Part shown: positions 1 through 7,021 of the stretch, piece after piece
Layout of the letters: each line of letters begins with the position of its first letter
Position numbering within the stretch: position 1 is the stretch's first letter
Assembly: GCA_029982105.1 (NCBI GenBank)
Contig: JARRCQ010000005.1
Location: 1 to 17,678 of the forward strand
DNA: 17,678 nucleotides
Origin: Candidatus Atribacteria bacterium
GTDB lineage: Bacteria; Atribacterota; Atribacteria; Atribacterales; Caldatribacteriaceae
Reading direction: 5' to 3'
Program-made: the position numbers and the translations under genes
Notes under the pieces: generated by a model
The model's input: only the letters and a program-made list of their open reading frames with translations
Databases searched by the model: none
What the model was told of the DNA's origin: nothing

Positions 1-1
1 A

Positions 2-214
2 GAGGTTTTACAGGTCTATTTTAACGAACTTACTGGAATAGTAGCTTTTGCCCTGATTAAGCAAGGAAAGAGAATTTGGGGTGTTGATTATGATCAAGGG
101 AGAGGATGGCATTTGCACCCTGTTGACCATCCCGAAGCTCATGAAAACATAAATCCTCCAACTATAAAAGAGATAGTGACTTTTTTATCTAAGGCATGGG
201 GTTTTCTGGACTGA
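2..214 (+). CDS. C-terminal part of a TumE/DUF6516-like toxin family protein (cut by window edge)
   Basis: An open frame enters from the left edge and ends at a TGA at 212-214, giving 70 residues. The core reads GKRIWGVDYDQGRGWHLHP followed by a PEAH and NINPPT stretch and a helical tail. This RGWHxHP...PexH...P pattern is what I recall for the DUF6516 family, in which some members (TumE) are toxins of type VII-like toxin-antitoxin pairs; that assignment is from memory of the family, not from a search. No TumA-like HTH antitoxin is seen downstream, so a partner, if any, lies upstream outside the window. The next genes are also toxin-antitoxin-like but on the opposite strand. The start is not visible. 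Confidence 0.5.
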   Translation, partial: EVLQVYFNELTGIVAFALIKQGKRIWGVDYDQGRGWHLHPVDHPEAHENINPPTIKEIVTFLSKAWGFLD

Positions 215-295
215 AAAATCTATATCCTCTTCTATCTATCTTAGCTCAAAGACACTACCATCAGCAACCACACCGAGTTGATTTTCCCTCCGTGT

Positions 296-316
296 GTCAC
301 TCCTGAATGTCTCTAA
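296..316 (+). repeat. Half copy of the GTCATTCCTGAATG palindromic repeat
   Basis: The sequence GTCACTCCTGAATGTCTCT matches the left half of the dispersed element found complete at 1680-1759 and 2802-2880. The right half is absent here. The rest of 215-380 shows no supportable gene. Confidence 0.55.
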
Positions 317-380
317 CCCAAAAACAGACCGTCTGCAGTACAAGATGGAAAACTGTGAGATGTAAGAGGTGAAGAATGAG

Positions 381-754
381 CTATTCAACAGGTAAAATAC
401 GAACGCGGATGGCAATATCCTCAATTGTTATAGCACAACCCTCTTTAAGTACTTTTTCAAACTGAGGTAATATTTCCAGTAGTCGTCGGGTGACTGTCTC
501 TGGATCCGATACCGAGAGACACATGGTAATCAGGCTGGGACGATTGTAGCCACCAATGCTAACAAAGCTGAGAAATCCAGGTCTTGTGTGATTATAACTC
601 TACCTTCCTGACGAGCAAATTTCAGGATTTCTTGATCTGATGCGTTTACTGGCAAAAATTGTGAAATCCGAACTATGTCCCATTCATGTTGTTCTAAGAC
701 TTCCACAGTCTTTGGTGAAATATTCATATCGGCCAGGAGGTGAATCACTGTCAT
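381..754 (-). pseudogene. DUF5615 PIN-like toxin gene, frameshifted
   Basis: Reading leftward from the ATG at 754-752, the protein starts MTVIHLLADMNISPKTVEVL and continues through VIITQDLDFSALLAL. These are the conserved acidic N-terminus (DMN) and the TQDLDF motif of DUF5615 PIN-like proteins, presumed nucleases of toxin-antitoxin pairs. The frame then runs into a TGA after only 74 residues. The following frame continues the family sequence exactly: GGYNRPSLITMCLSVSDPET, then a helix LLEILPQFEKVLKEG and the final strand AIRVRILPVE, ending at a TAG at 383-381. One base appears to be missing at about 549-559, where the family normally reads ALGGY. Restored length would be about 124 residues, normal for the family. 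The upstream DUF433 gene ends 5 bp before, the usual antitoxin-toxin order. It is either a real inactivating deletion or a sequencing or assembly error. Confidence 0.8.
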
Positions 755-759
755 AATAC

Positions 760-990
760 CTATTCAGCGGATACCAGATTGATCTGATCTGAAACCACCC
801 AAGCTGCATATTTGATAGCCTGCTGGACATCTTCTGCCTCCAGCTCTGGATAGGCTTCCAGTACCTCTTGAATAGACTTGCCAGCAGCTAACATCTTAAG
901 GATCACGCTCACTGTAATCCGCGTCCCCCGAACCGTAGGTTGACCTAAGCAAACATCAGGATTAATAATAATCCGGTCCAGTTTCTCCAT
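760..990 (-). CDS. DUF433 family antitoxin
   Basis: 76 residues, MEKLDRIIINPDVCLGQPTV at the start, then RGTRITVSVILKMLAAGKS, EVLEAYPELEAEDVQQAIKY and AAWVVSD. The PxVxxGxPxxxGTRI motif and the LE.YP.L...D...A..YA pattern are diagnostic of DUF433, a small HTH-fold protein that pairs with PIN-like DUF5615 toxins. The ATG is preceded by GGAGGGAAG at a normal distance, so the start is firm. It is the first gene of a two-gene minus-strand unit; the DUF5615 toxin reading frame begins 5 bp after its stop. Such antitoxins usually bind their own promoter; a perfect 12-bp palindrome at 1042-1053, about 50 bp upstream, is a candidate operator. With the toxin frameshifted, this may be an antitoxin without a working partner. 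Confidence 0.85.
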   Translation of the reverse strand: MEKLDRIIINPDVCLGQPTVRGTRITVSVILKMLAAGKSIQEVLEAYPELEAEDVQQAIKYAAWVVSDQINLVSAE

Positions 991-1041
991 CTTTCTTCCC
1001 TCCTTAATTTTTTATTATTGTTTCTCTGCGAGCTTAAACCC

Positions 1042-1053
1042 TCAAATATTTGA
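1042..1053. promoter_or_regulatory. 12-bp palindrome, candidate operator of the DUF433/DUF5615 unit
   Basis: TCAAATATTTGA is a perfect palindrome about 52 bp upstream of the DUF433 start codon, in the position expected for autoregulation by an antitoxin. On the minus strand a TTGAAG lies upstream, but no good -10 box is paired with it. The assignment as an operator is inference. Confidence 0.3.
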
Positions 1054-1227
1054 AACTTTATCTTATCTTCAACACATTCTCTGGTTTTCTTCAGCATTTA
1101 TCCTACAAAACTCTAAAGTAAAGCTTTCCCTCTAAATCTAACACACTCCCTGAGCCAAATTATACCATAGCAGCTTGCGGCGAAGATTGCCTACGGTACA
1201 AGCAAAATGATGAATTATAGAAAAAAC

Positions 1228-1268
1228 TATAGTATCCCGCAAAACTTGTTAAACTGTTCAAACTTTAT
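1228..1268 (+). repeat. Partial copy of the AGTATCCC repeat
   Basis: TAGTATCCCGCAAAACTTG then TTAAACTGTTCAAACTTTA matches the left end of the element at 17509-17576 and, inverted, 12882-12946. Homology stops after about 40 bp. A little further right, 1285-1304 reads, on the minus strand, CCTATAACCCCCAAAG, the tail that follows the hairpin repeats elsewhere in the window. The rest of 1054-1480 has no supportable gene. Confidence 0.6.
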
Positions 1269-1484
1269 TTTCTTTGTTCTTTGCGCTTTGGGGGTTATAG
1301 GCTCATCGTTACCCTATCTATCTGATCTGGACAAAAGAGAGGTTTTTGAGAAAGATAAATTGGCGAAAAGGAATAAGTGTTAACTACCTGGTAAATTAAA
1401 CTATATCTTCTAAACACTGTAAACCCAATCATATAAGTTCAAGAGAGATATCATAGTTAATCACAAAATTTCCCTGCAATTAAC

Positions 1485-1565
1485 CGTCATCACAAGCCCA
1501 GCGGCTTGCTTTTTGCCGCGCAGACGATGACGTTAGACGGTCATTGCAAGTTCGTCGCAATGACC
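1485..1565. repeat. Nested inverted repeats of the TCATTGC...GCAATGA type
   Basis: Two adjacent palindromes. CGTCATC (1485-1491) pairs with GATGACG (1525-1531) around an inner GCGGC/GCCGC stem (1501-1505, 1515-1519). GGTCATTGC (1539-1547) pairs perfectly with GCAATGACC (1557-1565). This resembles widespread intergenic repeats of the form TCATTGCGAG...CTCGCAATGA known from many bacteria. No coding function is seen. Confidence 0.6.
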
Positions 1566-1605
1566 ACTTCAAGGGTTACCACCCAGAAAATAGGCAAAGA
1601 TCTCT

Positions 1606-1799
1606 GGATTCTCGATAGAGGATTTCGGGAATGACGGAAAAGGGGCGTAATTCCTGAATGTTCCTATACTCCTTTGTCTGTCACCCCTGAATGTTTCTAT
1701 CAGGGGTCCAGATGTTTTTAAAGCCTATGGATGCCTGATAAAAGATTTCAGGCATGACGAAATAAGATAGATTCCTGACTAAAGATCTCGGGAATGACA
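1606..1799. repeat. Cluster of GTCATTCC/GGAATGAC palindromic elements (one full copy)
   Basis: Four related units lie in a row. 1606-1637 begins GGATTCTCGATAGAGG and ends GGGAATGACGG. 1680-1714 begins GTCACCCCTGAATG and ends CAGGGGTCCAGATG. 1729-1759 begins GGATGCCTGATAAAAG and ends CAGGCATGACG. 1770-1799 begins GATTCCTGACTAAAG and ends GGGAATGACA. Units two and three form one complete palindrome of about 80 bp that closely matches 2802-2880, including the AGATGTTTTTAAAGCCT core. The region 1566-1988 holds no gene. Confidence 0.75.
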
Positions 1800-1988
1800 T
1801 AATTATAGAAGGGAGCGGAGAAAGGTCGCAAGAAGCTTGGTCTGAAGGATGGGGAAAGATTTGTTGCATATATCTTCCAGATAATGTAAGATAAAAATAA
1901 ATGAAGAAGTATAATCCTGTCTATTGCAAAATCTTGGCAGGAGTGTTAACTGGAAAAAACATAGATATTAGCGGAATGAAAGTGTTTT

Positions 1989-2246
1989 ATGAGCCAGGAC
2001 AAGATTCTGGATAAAATTCTCTCCGGCACAAATGATAGCAATATAAGATTTTATGATTTGAGAAATCTGTTGTTGCAATATGGTTTTTCTGAACAAATTC
2101 GAGGCGGTCACTATATATTCACTAAAGAAAATGTTATTGAAATTATAAACTTACAACCGCTTAAAGACGGGAAAGCGAAACCATATCAGGTTAAGCAAGT
2201 GAGGAGTTTATTTTTAAAATATAAATTTCATTTAGAGGAGAGGTAA
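1989..2246 (+). CDS. hicA: HicA toxin (mRNA interferase)
   Basis: 85 residues. The family core is clear: NIRFYDLRNLLLQYGF, then IRGGHYIFTKE with the catalytic histidine of HicA (residue 42, in GGHYIF), then IINLQPLKDGKAKPYQVKQV and a closing helix. HicA is a small double-stranded-RNA-binding-fold ribonuclease that cleaves mRNA and is neutralised by HicB. This is the longer HicA subtype with an N-terminal helix before the core. The HicB gene follows 2 bp after the stop, the normal toxin-first order. The SD upstream of the ATG is weak. A TATAAT at 1910-1915 could be a -10 box, but no good -35 pairs with it. All key residues are present, so it looks functional. Confidence 0.93.
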   Translation: MSQDKILDKILSGTNDSNIRFYDLRNLLLQYGFSEQIRGGHYIFTKENVIEIINLQPLKDGKAKPYQVKQVRSLFLKYKFHLEER

Positions 2247-2248
2247 AT

Positions 2249-2467
2249 ATGGAAGATTATATAAAATACGAGATGATTATATACTGGAGCAAAGAAGATG
2301 GTGCTTTCATCGTAGAAGTGCCCGAACTGCCAGGCTGTATGGCTGATGGTAAAACATACGAAGAAGCTATAAAAAATGCTCTTGTTGTAATCAGAGAATG
2401 GATAGAAACCGCAAAGGAACTGGGAAGAGAAATCCCGGAACCTAAAGGAAGACTGCTTTACGCATAA
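2249..2467 (+). CDS. hicB: HicB antitoxin
   Basis: 72 residues with the standard HicB partial RNase-H-like fold: a strand IYWSKEDGAFIVEVPELPGC, then MADGKTYEEAIKNALVVIRE, a helix IREWIETAKELGREIPEP and a short C-terminal KGRLLYA. It binds and inhibits HicA; this short subtype lacks a fused C-terminal DNA-binding domain, so any autoregulation would involve the compact fold or another factor. GAGGAGAGG upstream of the ATG lies inside the end of hicA, so the two are translated together. A stem-forming repeat lies about 45 bp downstream. Nothing is missing from the domain. Confidence 0.93.
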   Translation: MEDYIKYEMIIYWSKEDGAFIVEVPELPGCMADGKTYEEAIKNALVVIREWIETAKELGREIPEPKGRLLYA

Positions 2468-2511
2468 TATATCTTTCACCTTTTCTCCTCTTTTGACTCT
2501 TTTATTCTTTT

Positions 2512-2547
2512 CCCTCTCCCTTCTGGGAAGAGGGTTAGGGTGAGGGT
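2512..2547. repeat. CCCTCTCCC...GGGTTAGGGTGAGGG palindromic repeat
   Basis: CCCTCT pairs with AGAGGG around an inner CCC/GGG stem, followed by TTAGGGTGAGGGTGA. A very similar sequence is scattered through the intergenic DNA of many unrelated bacteria. Here it lies 44 bp after hicB and could serve as a transcript end, though there is no T-run. Confidence 0.6.
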
Positions 2548-2562
2548 GATTTCTCTCAAGTC

Positions 2563-2678
2563 TGTCATTCCTGAATGGTTCTATCAGGAATCTAAACATT
2601 GGGAGAGGACATTCCTACGGTTCCAGAAAGAAAAAGCAAAAGCATAGATTCCCGATAAAAGATTTCGGGAATGACGGA
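2563..2678. repeat. GTCATTCC/GGAATGAC palindromic element, two halves with a different core
   Basis: The left half at 2563-2594 begins GTCATTCCTGAATGG. The right half at 2647-2678 reads GATTCCCGATAAAAG and ends GGGAATGACGG. The 52-bp core between them differs from the copies at 1680-1759 and 2802-2880. Confidence 0.7.
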
Positions 2679-2685
2679 TGAGAAC

Positions 2686-2710
2686 TATAAGGGGACAAAA
2701 CCCCCTTATA
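2686..2710. repeat. Hairpin repeat, TATAAGGGG/CCCCTTATA arms
   Basis: A perfect 9-bp inverted repeat (2686-2694 with 2702-2710) with a 7-base loop, followed by ACCTCCTTGAAAA. It belongs to the same family as the hairpins at 10383-10404, 15797-15945 and 16049-16071. Confidence 0.7.
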
Positions 2711-2775
2711 ACCTCCTTGAAAAAAGACAAACAAAAGAGGTCAAAATTAACGTAGAGGAACAACATTTCCTTGTT

Positions 2776-2905
2776 GTCATTCCTGAATGTCTCTCCTTTT
2801 CGTCATTCCTGAATGTATTTATCAGGAGTCCAGATGTTTTTAAAGCCTTTGGATTCCCGACTAAAGCATTCGGGAATGACAGAGGGGGTGAAACCCCTTA
2901 TAAAC
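2776..2905. repeat. Full GTCATTCC palindromic element followed by a GGGG/CCCC hairpin
   Basis: 2776-2790 is a half copy. 2802-2880 is a full copy of about 80 bp with the AGATGTTTTTAAAGCCT core shared with 1680-1759. 2884-2905 is a short hairpin, GGGG...CCCCTTATAA, of the second family. Together these fill the gap up to the 3' end of the glycosyltransferase gene on the other strand. Confidence 0.75.
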
Positions 2906-2929
2906 TTTCCTCTTTTCTTGCTGTGATAA

Positions 2930-5900
2930 TCAAGGTTCGTGTAGAGCCGTTTTTACCTCAATAATTTCCTTGTTTAAATATTTAGCCCAGATAAGAAAAG
3001 GAGAGGAATCAGATTCTGCTACTACCTTATTTACTACTGCAACTAAAGAAGGTATTTTGTTTTCTGGTAAAGGATGAGAATACAGTAAAATATCAGGTGT
3101 TTGATTTATATCATAACCGAGTTCTTCGATGGCTTTAACTACCTTTTCTTCTGCCTTCTCCTCAGGATGATAAATAACCAAAGTAACATCATCTTGAGAT
3201 TTAAAATTACCTAAAAACCAACGTAAAGTAAGAGTATTCAATTCAGAAAGATAAGTTTGGGAACGCAATTCTTCAAGAGGTAACGGCTCTATAGAAAGAG
3301 GGACAAAATGCTTGTCTTGGTCAAAACCTCCTTGAATAAGCTGGTAAATTGGATAACCTCTTTCTATGGGGAGCTCCGAAGGTAAACCCCATTTACTTTT
3401 AAACTTTTCCCAGTTAGTGAGCATAGATTTACGATAATCTATATTTTCACTCTGGAAAGTCTTGCTCCCAAAGTGGTGGATAAAAACATCGTGAGCAATT
3501 ATTATCTTAAAACCTGCTCGCTGAGCCCGGATACAGAAGTCATCGTCTTCAAAGTTTCCTGCCTCATAATAGGGGTCAAATCCCCCTATTTTTTCAATCA
3601 CTTCTCTTTTTACCAGCATACAAAAACCTATCACTCTAAGAGATTCTTCGTATCTACCGGAGTTTTCCATGCTCCACTGGCGAGCAAACTCTTGCATGGC
3701 ATCCATATCATCTCTATAAGGGACATTTTTTACCAGTTGCACTCCCACTACATAGTTAGAGCGAGGTCCCACTATCCCCACTTGAGGTGCAACTTGAGAG
3801 GCGGCGATAAGTCGGGTTAACCATCCCTCAGTAACCAAGGTATCGTTGTTGAGAATGACGATATACTCTCCCTGAGCTTCTCGAAGTCCTAAATTGTTTC
3901 CCAGAGCAAAACCCAGATTTAAACCATTCTTAATTAACTTTACATCTTCTTGGGCTTCTAAATAATCTATTGTTCCATCAGTAGAGCCATTATCCACTAT
4001 AATGATTTCATGAGGCTCCGGAGTATGCTGGCGGATACTATCAAGGCACATTTTAGTATATTCGAGGTTATTACGGGTGAGGATGATGATAGAGGTGAGA
4101 CTCAAGGTTTCCGAAGCTACCTCTTTAGGTTGAGCTGCCAAAAGATATTGATATATTCGCCCTTCCTCTTCTAAAGTGGAAATTTCCATCCCCAAATTTT
4201 TTAGAGCATGCAAAAAATTTAGTGGTACTTCTACTCCTTGCAAGATGGTTCCTTGTAAATTAGTAGCTTTGAATCCTGCTTTATCCAGCATATCCAGAAT
4301 AGTTTTTTTGGTGAAAAATCTCAAATGAGTTTTATCTAAAATCCCAGCTTCCTGGTAGTCCCACCTGCCCTCCAAAAGGTCTTTTATAACTGACCAATGT
4401 CTCACGTTGGGAACACTGATTATTACCATGCCTTGGTTATTTATACGAGTTTTGATTTTGCTAAGAGCTTTCCAGGGGTTTTTGAGATGTTCAAGCACGT
4501 CGGCAAAAATAACTACATCATAGTAATTTTCTGGCAGGTCATCTATTATTTCTTCAATATCTCCAATTATGACCTTATCCAGTTTCTCTCTTGCTTTTTC
4601 GGCCACCTCAGGTACAATCTCTATCCCTGTCACTTCGCAATCTTGTCTTTCTTTTAAGGCTTTACCTAACTCACCCGCTCCGCAACCAATATCCAGTATT
4701 TTTTGGGCTGAGGAAGGGATAAGGGCTTGAATCTCAGGACGAGAGTAAGGATAATAAGTTAAGCTCTTTCCTTCTGATAAGTTAAGCTCTTTTCTCTTTA
4801 GAGGATTTTGAGCTATAGTGATGAAAGCGAGAGCCTTTTCTATTAATATACCATCGTCCGTTCGCAATTCTAACTTCCCTGAAGACAGATACTGACCGAT
4901 AAATTTAAAATTGTGGAAGTATTTGGAAAGTATAGACCTAAATTCTTGATAAGAGTATTCTCTTACATGAAAAGGGTAATCGGGCTCTTTATCTGGGGAA
5001 TATACAGTTTTATTGGGGGTAGAAAGAAGTAATATCCCGTCAGGCTTGAGCACCCTGCTTAACTCTATCAAAAGTGCATCAGGGTCATCTATGTGTTCAA
5101 ATACTTCAAAACACACCACCACATCAAATTTATTATCTTCAAAACCTAAATCCAGCACATTCATAGTCTCAAAAGTTAAATTATCCTTTTGGTACTTTTC
5201 CAAGTCGTATTCTATTATTTCTTTTGCATAATCTATACCGATAACTTCTCTTGCTCCCCCTTCAGTAGCCATAATCAAGCTTCCATATCCAGCTCCACAA
5301 CCAGCATCTAACACTACTTTATCTTTTACAAACTGAGAAGCAAACCGGTATCTTTGAAAATGCATAGCCTCAGTGAGTGAATCAGATTTCCCGGGAAACA
5401 TTCTCTCACTTTTCAATTTAAACTCTTTCCAATGATTAGCTTTTATCTCTGAAAATACAGCTTCTACCTCATTCTCTACTATATCCCAATCATACTTTTT
5501 TGCTACTTCTAATCCTCGTTTTTGTAATTTAGCATATAAATCGTTGTTTTCCAAAAGATGGATAACTGCTTGAGCCATAGCCTCAGGGTCTTGGGGTGGG
5601 ACGAAAAGCGCATAATCTGTAACCTCATCATAACTACGATAAGCGGGTATATCTGTTAATACCACCGGAGTTCCACATGCCATAGCTTCGATGGGAGGCA
5701 AACCAAACCCTTCTTCCATACCCTTGGAAGAAGCCATTAATACATCACAGGAGCTATAAACTTTTGCCATCTCTTCACCTGACAAATGATTATAATATTC
5801 ATCGACGACTCCTAAGAATTGTTCTTCTTGAGAGATGGGAAATTGAGAAACTCTAATAATCTCAACAGCATTGCCTAACTTTGCCTTTAAAATTTTAGCT

Positions 5901-6445
5901 GCTTTTAGCGCTGTTCTTATATCTTTCAAATCTATCTCTATCGGACCTACTATTAGAACTCTCTTTTTAGGGAAAGTGGTTCTATTTTCGGGGTGAAACA
6001 GAGATAAATCGATGGCATTATGAATCATATAAGTGGGATGATGATATTTCTCCTCCAGAATTTTTTTCAAAAATAAATTATTAACCACTTTAACTGTATA
6101 AAGACTATAAACAAAATCTATATAATTCTTAGCTCGAGGATCATCAGTTCCAAAATATTCATAACCTTGGCAATAATGGATAGGAATACCAAACCCAGCA
6201 TCGTGAGCAACGACAACTGTGGGATAAAAAGTACCTATTATAAGCTCACTATCTTGTGGAATAACTCGGGGGGTAAGTTTTGGAACACTAATAAATTCAA
6301 AATCTATTTTAAACCAATCTGGTTTGTCTTTTACTGCAATAACCCTTACCCTGTGTCCTCTTTTATGTAACCTGCTGGCTTGTTCTAAAGGAATTTTAAT
6401 ACCTCCCCAAAGAGAGGTATCTGGAAGAACATAAGTTATATTCAT
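2930..6445 (-). CDS. Four-domain fusion: GT4 glycosyltransferase - methyltransferase - methyltransferase - GT2 glycosyltransferase
   Basis: 1171 residues, cytoplasmic, no signal peptide or membrane segment. Residues 1-335 are a GT-B fold GT4 enzyme, with GGIKIPL near the start and the EGFGLPPIEAMACGTPVV nucleotide-sugar site at 245-262. Residues 345-540 are a SAM methyltransferase (VVLDAGCGAGYGS at 377-389, FEVFEHIDDPD at 446). Residues 560-770 are a second one (ILDIGCGAGELG at 583, DVLEHLKNP at 649). Residues 784-1040 are a GT2 glycosyltransferase (VDNGSTDGT at 817, NLGFALGN at 843, LNNDTLV at 865, EDDDFCIR at 966). The last 110 residues look like part of another GT-B domain without its sugar-binding end. 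Such fusions occur in polysaccharide clusters and probably extend and methylate a surface glycan. The ATG at 6445 has AAGGCGATGAAAA before it. It is transcribed divergently from the rhamnose operon. Substrates cannot be told from sequence. Confidence 0.9.
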   Translation of the reverse strand: MNITYVLPDTSLWGGIKIPLEQASRLHKRGHRVRVIAVKDKPDWFKIDFEFISVPKLTPRVIPQDSELIIGTFYPTVVVAHDAGFGIPIHYCQGYEYFGTDDPRAKNYIDFVYSLYTVKVVNNLFLKKILEEKYHHPTYMIHNAIDLSLFHPENRTTFPKKRVLIVGPIEIDLKDIRTALKAAKILKAKLGNAVEIIRVSQFPISQEEQFLGVVDEYYNHLSGEEMAKVYSSCDVLMASSKGMEEGFGLPPIEAMACGTPVVLTDIPAYRSYDEVTDYALFVPPQDPEAMAQAVIHLLENNDLYAKLQKRGLEVAKKYDWDIVENEVEAVFSEIKANHWKEFKLKSERMFPGKSDSLTEAMHFQRYRFASQFVKDKVVLDAGCGAGYGSLIMATEGGAREVIGIDYAKEIIEYDLEKYQKDNLTFETMNVLDLGFEDNKFDVVVCFEVFEHIDDPDALLIELSRVLKPDGILLLSTPNKTVYSPDKEPDYPFHVREYSYQEFRSILSKYFHNFKFIGQYLSSGKLELRTDDGILIEKALAFITIAQNPLKRKELNLSEGKSLTYYPYSRPEIQALIPSSAQKILDIGCGAGELGKALKERQDCEVTGIEIVPEVAEKAREKLDKVIIGDIEEIIDDLPENYYDVVIFADVLEHLKNPWKALSKIKTRINNQGMVIISVPNVRHWSVIKDLLEGRWDYQEAGILDKTHLRFFTKKTILDMLDKAGFKATNLQGTILQGVEVPLNFLHALKNLGMEISTLEEEGRIYQYLLAAQPKEVASETLSLTSIIILTRNNLEYTKMCLDSIRQHTPEPHEIIIVDNGSTDGTIDYLEAQEDVKLIKNGLNLGFALGNNLGLREAQGEYIVILNNDTLVTEGWLTRLIAASQVAPQVGIVGPRSNYVVGVQLVKNVPYRDDMDAMQEFARQWSMENSGRYEESLRVIGFCMLVKREVIEKIGGFDPYYEAGNFEDDDFCIRAQRAGFKIIIAHDVFIHHFGSKTFQSENIDYRKSMLTNWEKFKSKWGLPSELPIERGYPIYQLIQGGFDQDKHFVPLSIEPLPLEELRSQTYLSELNTLTLRWFLGNFKSQDDVTLVIYHPEEKAEEKVVKAIEELGYDINQTPDILLYSHPLPENKIPSLVAVVNKVVAESDSSPFLIWAKYLNKEIIEVKTALHEP

Positions 6446-6535
6446 TTTTCATCGCCTTATACAAACTTTATTTGTTATTATAATAAAAAAACCTGCCAAT
6501 CTTAACTATAAAATTCTATTTTCTTTTTTTGTTTT

Positions 6536-6706
6536 GGATTCCTGATAGAACCATTCAGGAATGACGACAAGAAAGTCTTTTTCCTCTGTGTCGTTATTTC
6601 AAGGTGATTATAGAGGGGGGGGTATTTTCTCCCTTATAGTTATGATACATTAAGGGATGACGGCTCCTTCTTTCGTCATTCTCGAAATTCTTAATCAGGA
6701 ATTCAG
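6536..6706. repeat. Palindromic repeats in the divergent intergenic region
   Basis: 6536-6568 begins GGATTCCTGATAGAACC and ends CAGGAATGACG, a short self-complementary copy. 6675-6706 begins GTCATTCTCGAAATTC, a half copy. Between them, 6606-6640 is an imperfect TATAG-G-tract / CCCTTATAG hairpin of the second family. Confidence 0.6.
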
Positions 6707-6817
6707 GTTTTTACTGAGAGAATGTTATCCTTTATAACTGATTTAACTCTCGCCCCCCATGCTTTCCCTCTATTGCCAATCATGAGCCTTGTCTGGCAGC
6801 ATAACGTTACTCTTTTT

Positions 6818-6917
6818 CTATCATCGCGAGCACGGACAACCTGCGGCGCAAACCTTTAAAAGTTTGTTGAAGACCTTAAAACCGATATTGTCACGTCGCT
6901 TTGCTCCTCATGATGAC
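6818..6917. repeat. Degenerate ATCGCGAG...TCATGATGA repeat
   Basis: It starts ATCATCGCGAGCACGG and ends ATTGTCACGTCGCTTTGCTC then CTCATGATGAC. The right part closely resembles the common intergenic repeat GATTGCCACGTCGCTTTGC known from many genomes. Between here and rfbA (6918-7021) I see TATACT at 6941-6946 and 7003-7008 as possible -10 boxes, neither with a convincing -35. Confidence 0.45.
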
Positions 6918-7021
6918 TTTTATCCTAAGTTAGCTTGAAGTATACTCAAAACCTGGCAAATTTTTTTATCAAAAAAGAGAGGAAAATCAGGAGTTAATGA
7001 GTTATACTTTGGAGGTAAACA

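Noticed and set aside
236..424. Minus-strand open frame ending NQLGVVADGSVFELR
   Set aside because: The start lies inside the end of the DUF5615 gene and part is repeat DNA. The last residues look protein-like and could be a gene remnant, but no family is recognised.
1606..1799. Series of similar palindromic units resembling an array
   Set aside because: Not a CRISPR: units differ in sequence and length, alternate in orientation and have no regular spacers; no cas genes are near.
2228..2599. Minus-strand open frame of 123 codons
   Set aside because: It runs antisense through hicB and then through palindromic repeats, has no family features and no SD; it is a by-product of hicB codon use.
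2671..2964. Plus-strand open frame of 97 codons
   Set aside because: It consists of translated repeat DNA (both palindrome families) and enters the end of the fused glycosyltransferase gene on the opposite strand.
3473..6370. Several plus-strand open frames (for example 3473-3820, 4397-4657, 5013-5231, 6167-6370)
   Set aside because: All are antisense to the well-supported four-domain fusion gene and show no family features.
6954..6970. TGGCAAATTTTTTTATC as a sigma54 promoter for the rfb operon
   Set aside because: The -24 TGGCA is present but the essential GC at -12 is missing. No other convincing -24/-12 site was found near the NtrC-type regulator's neighbours.
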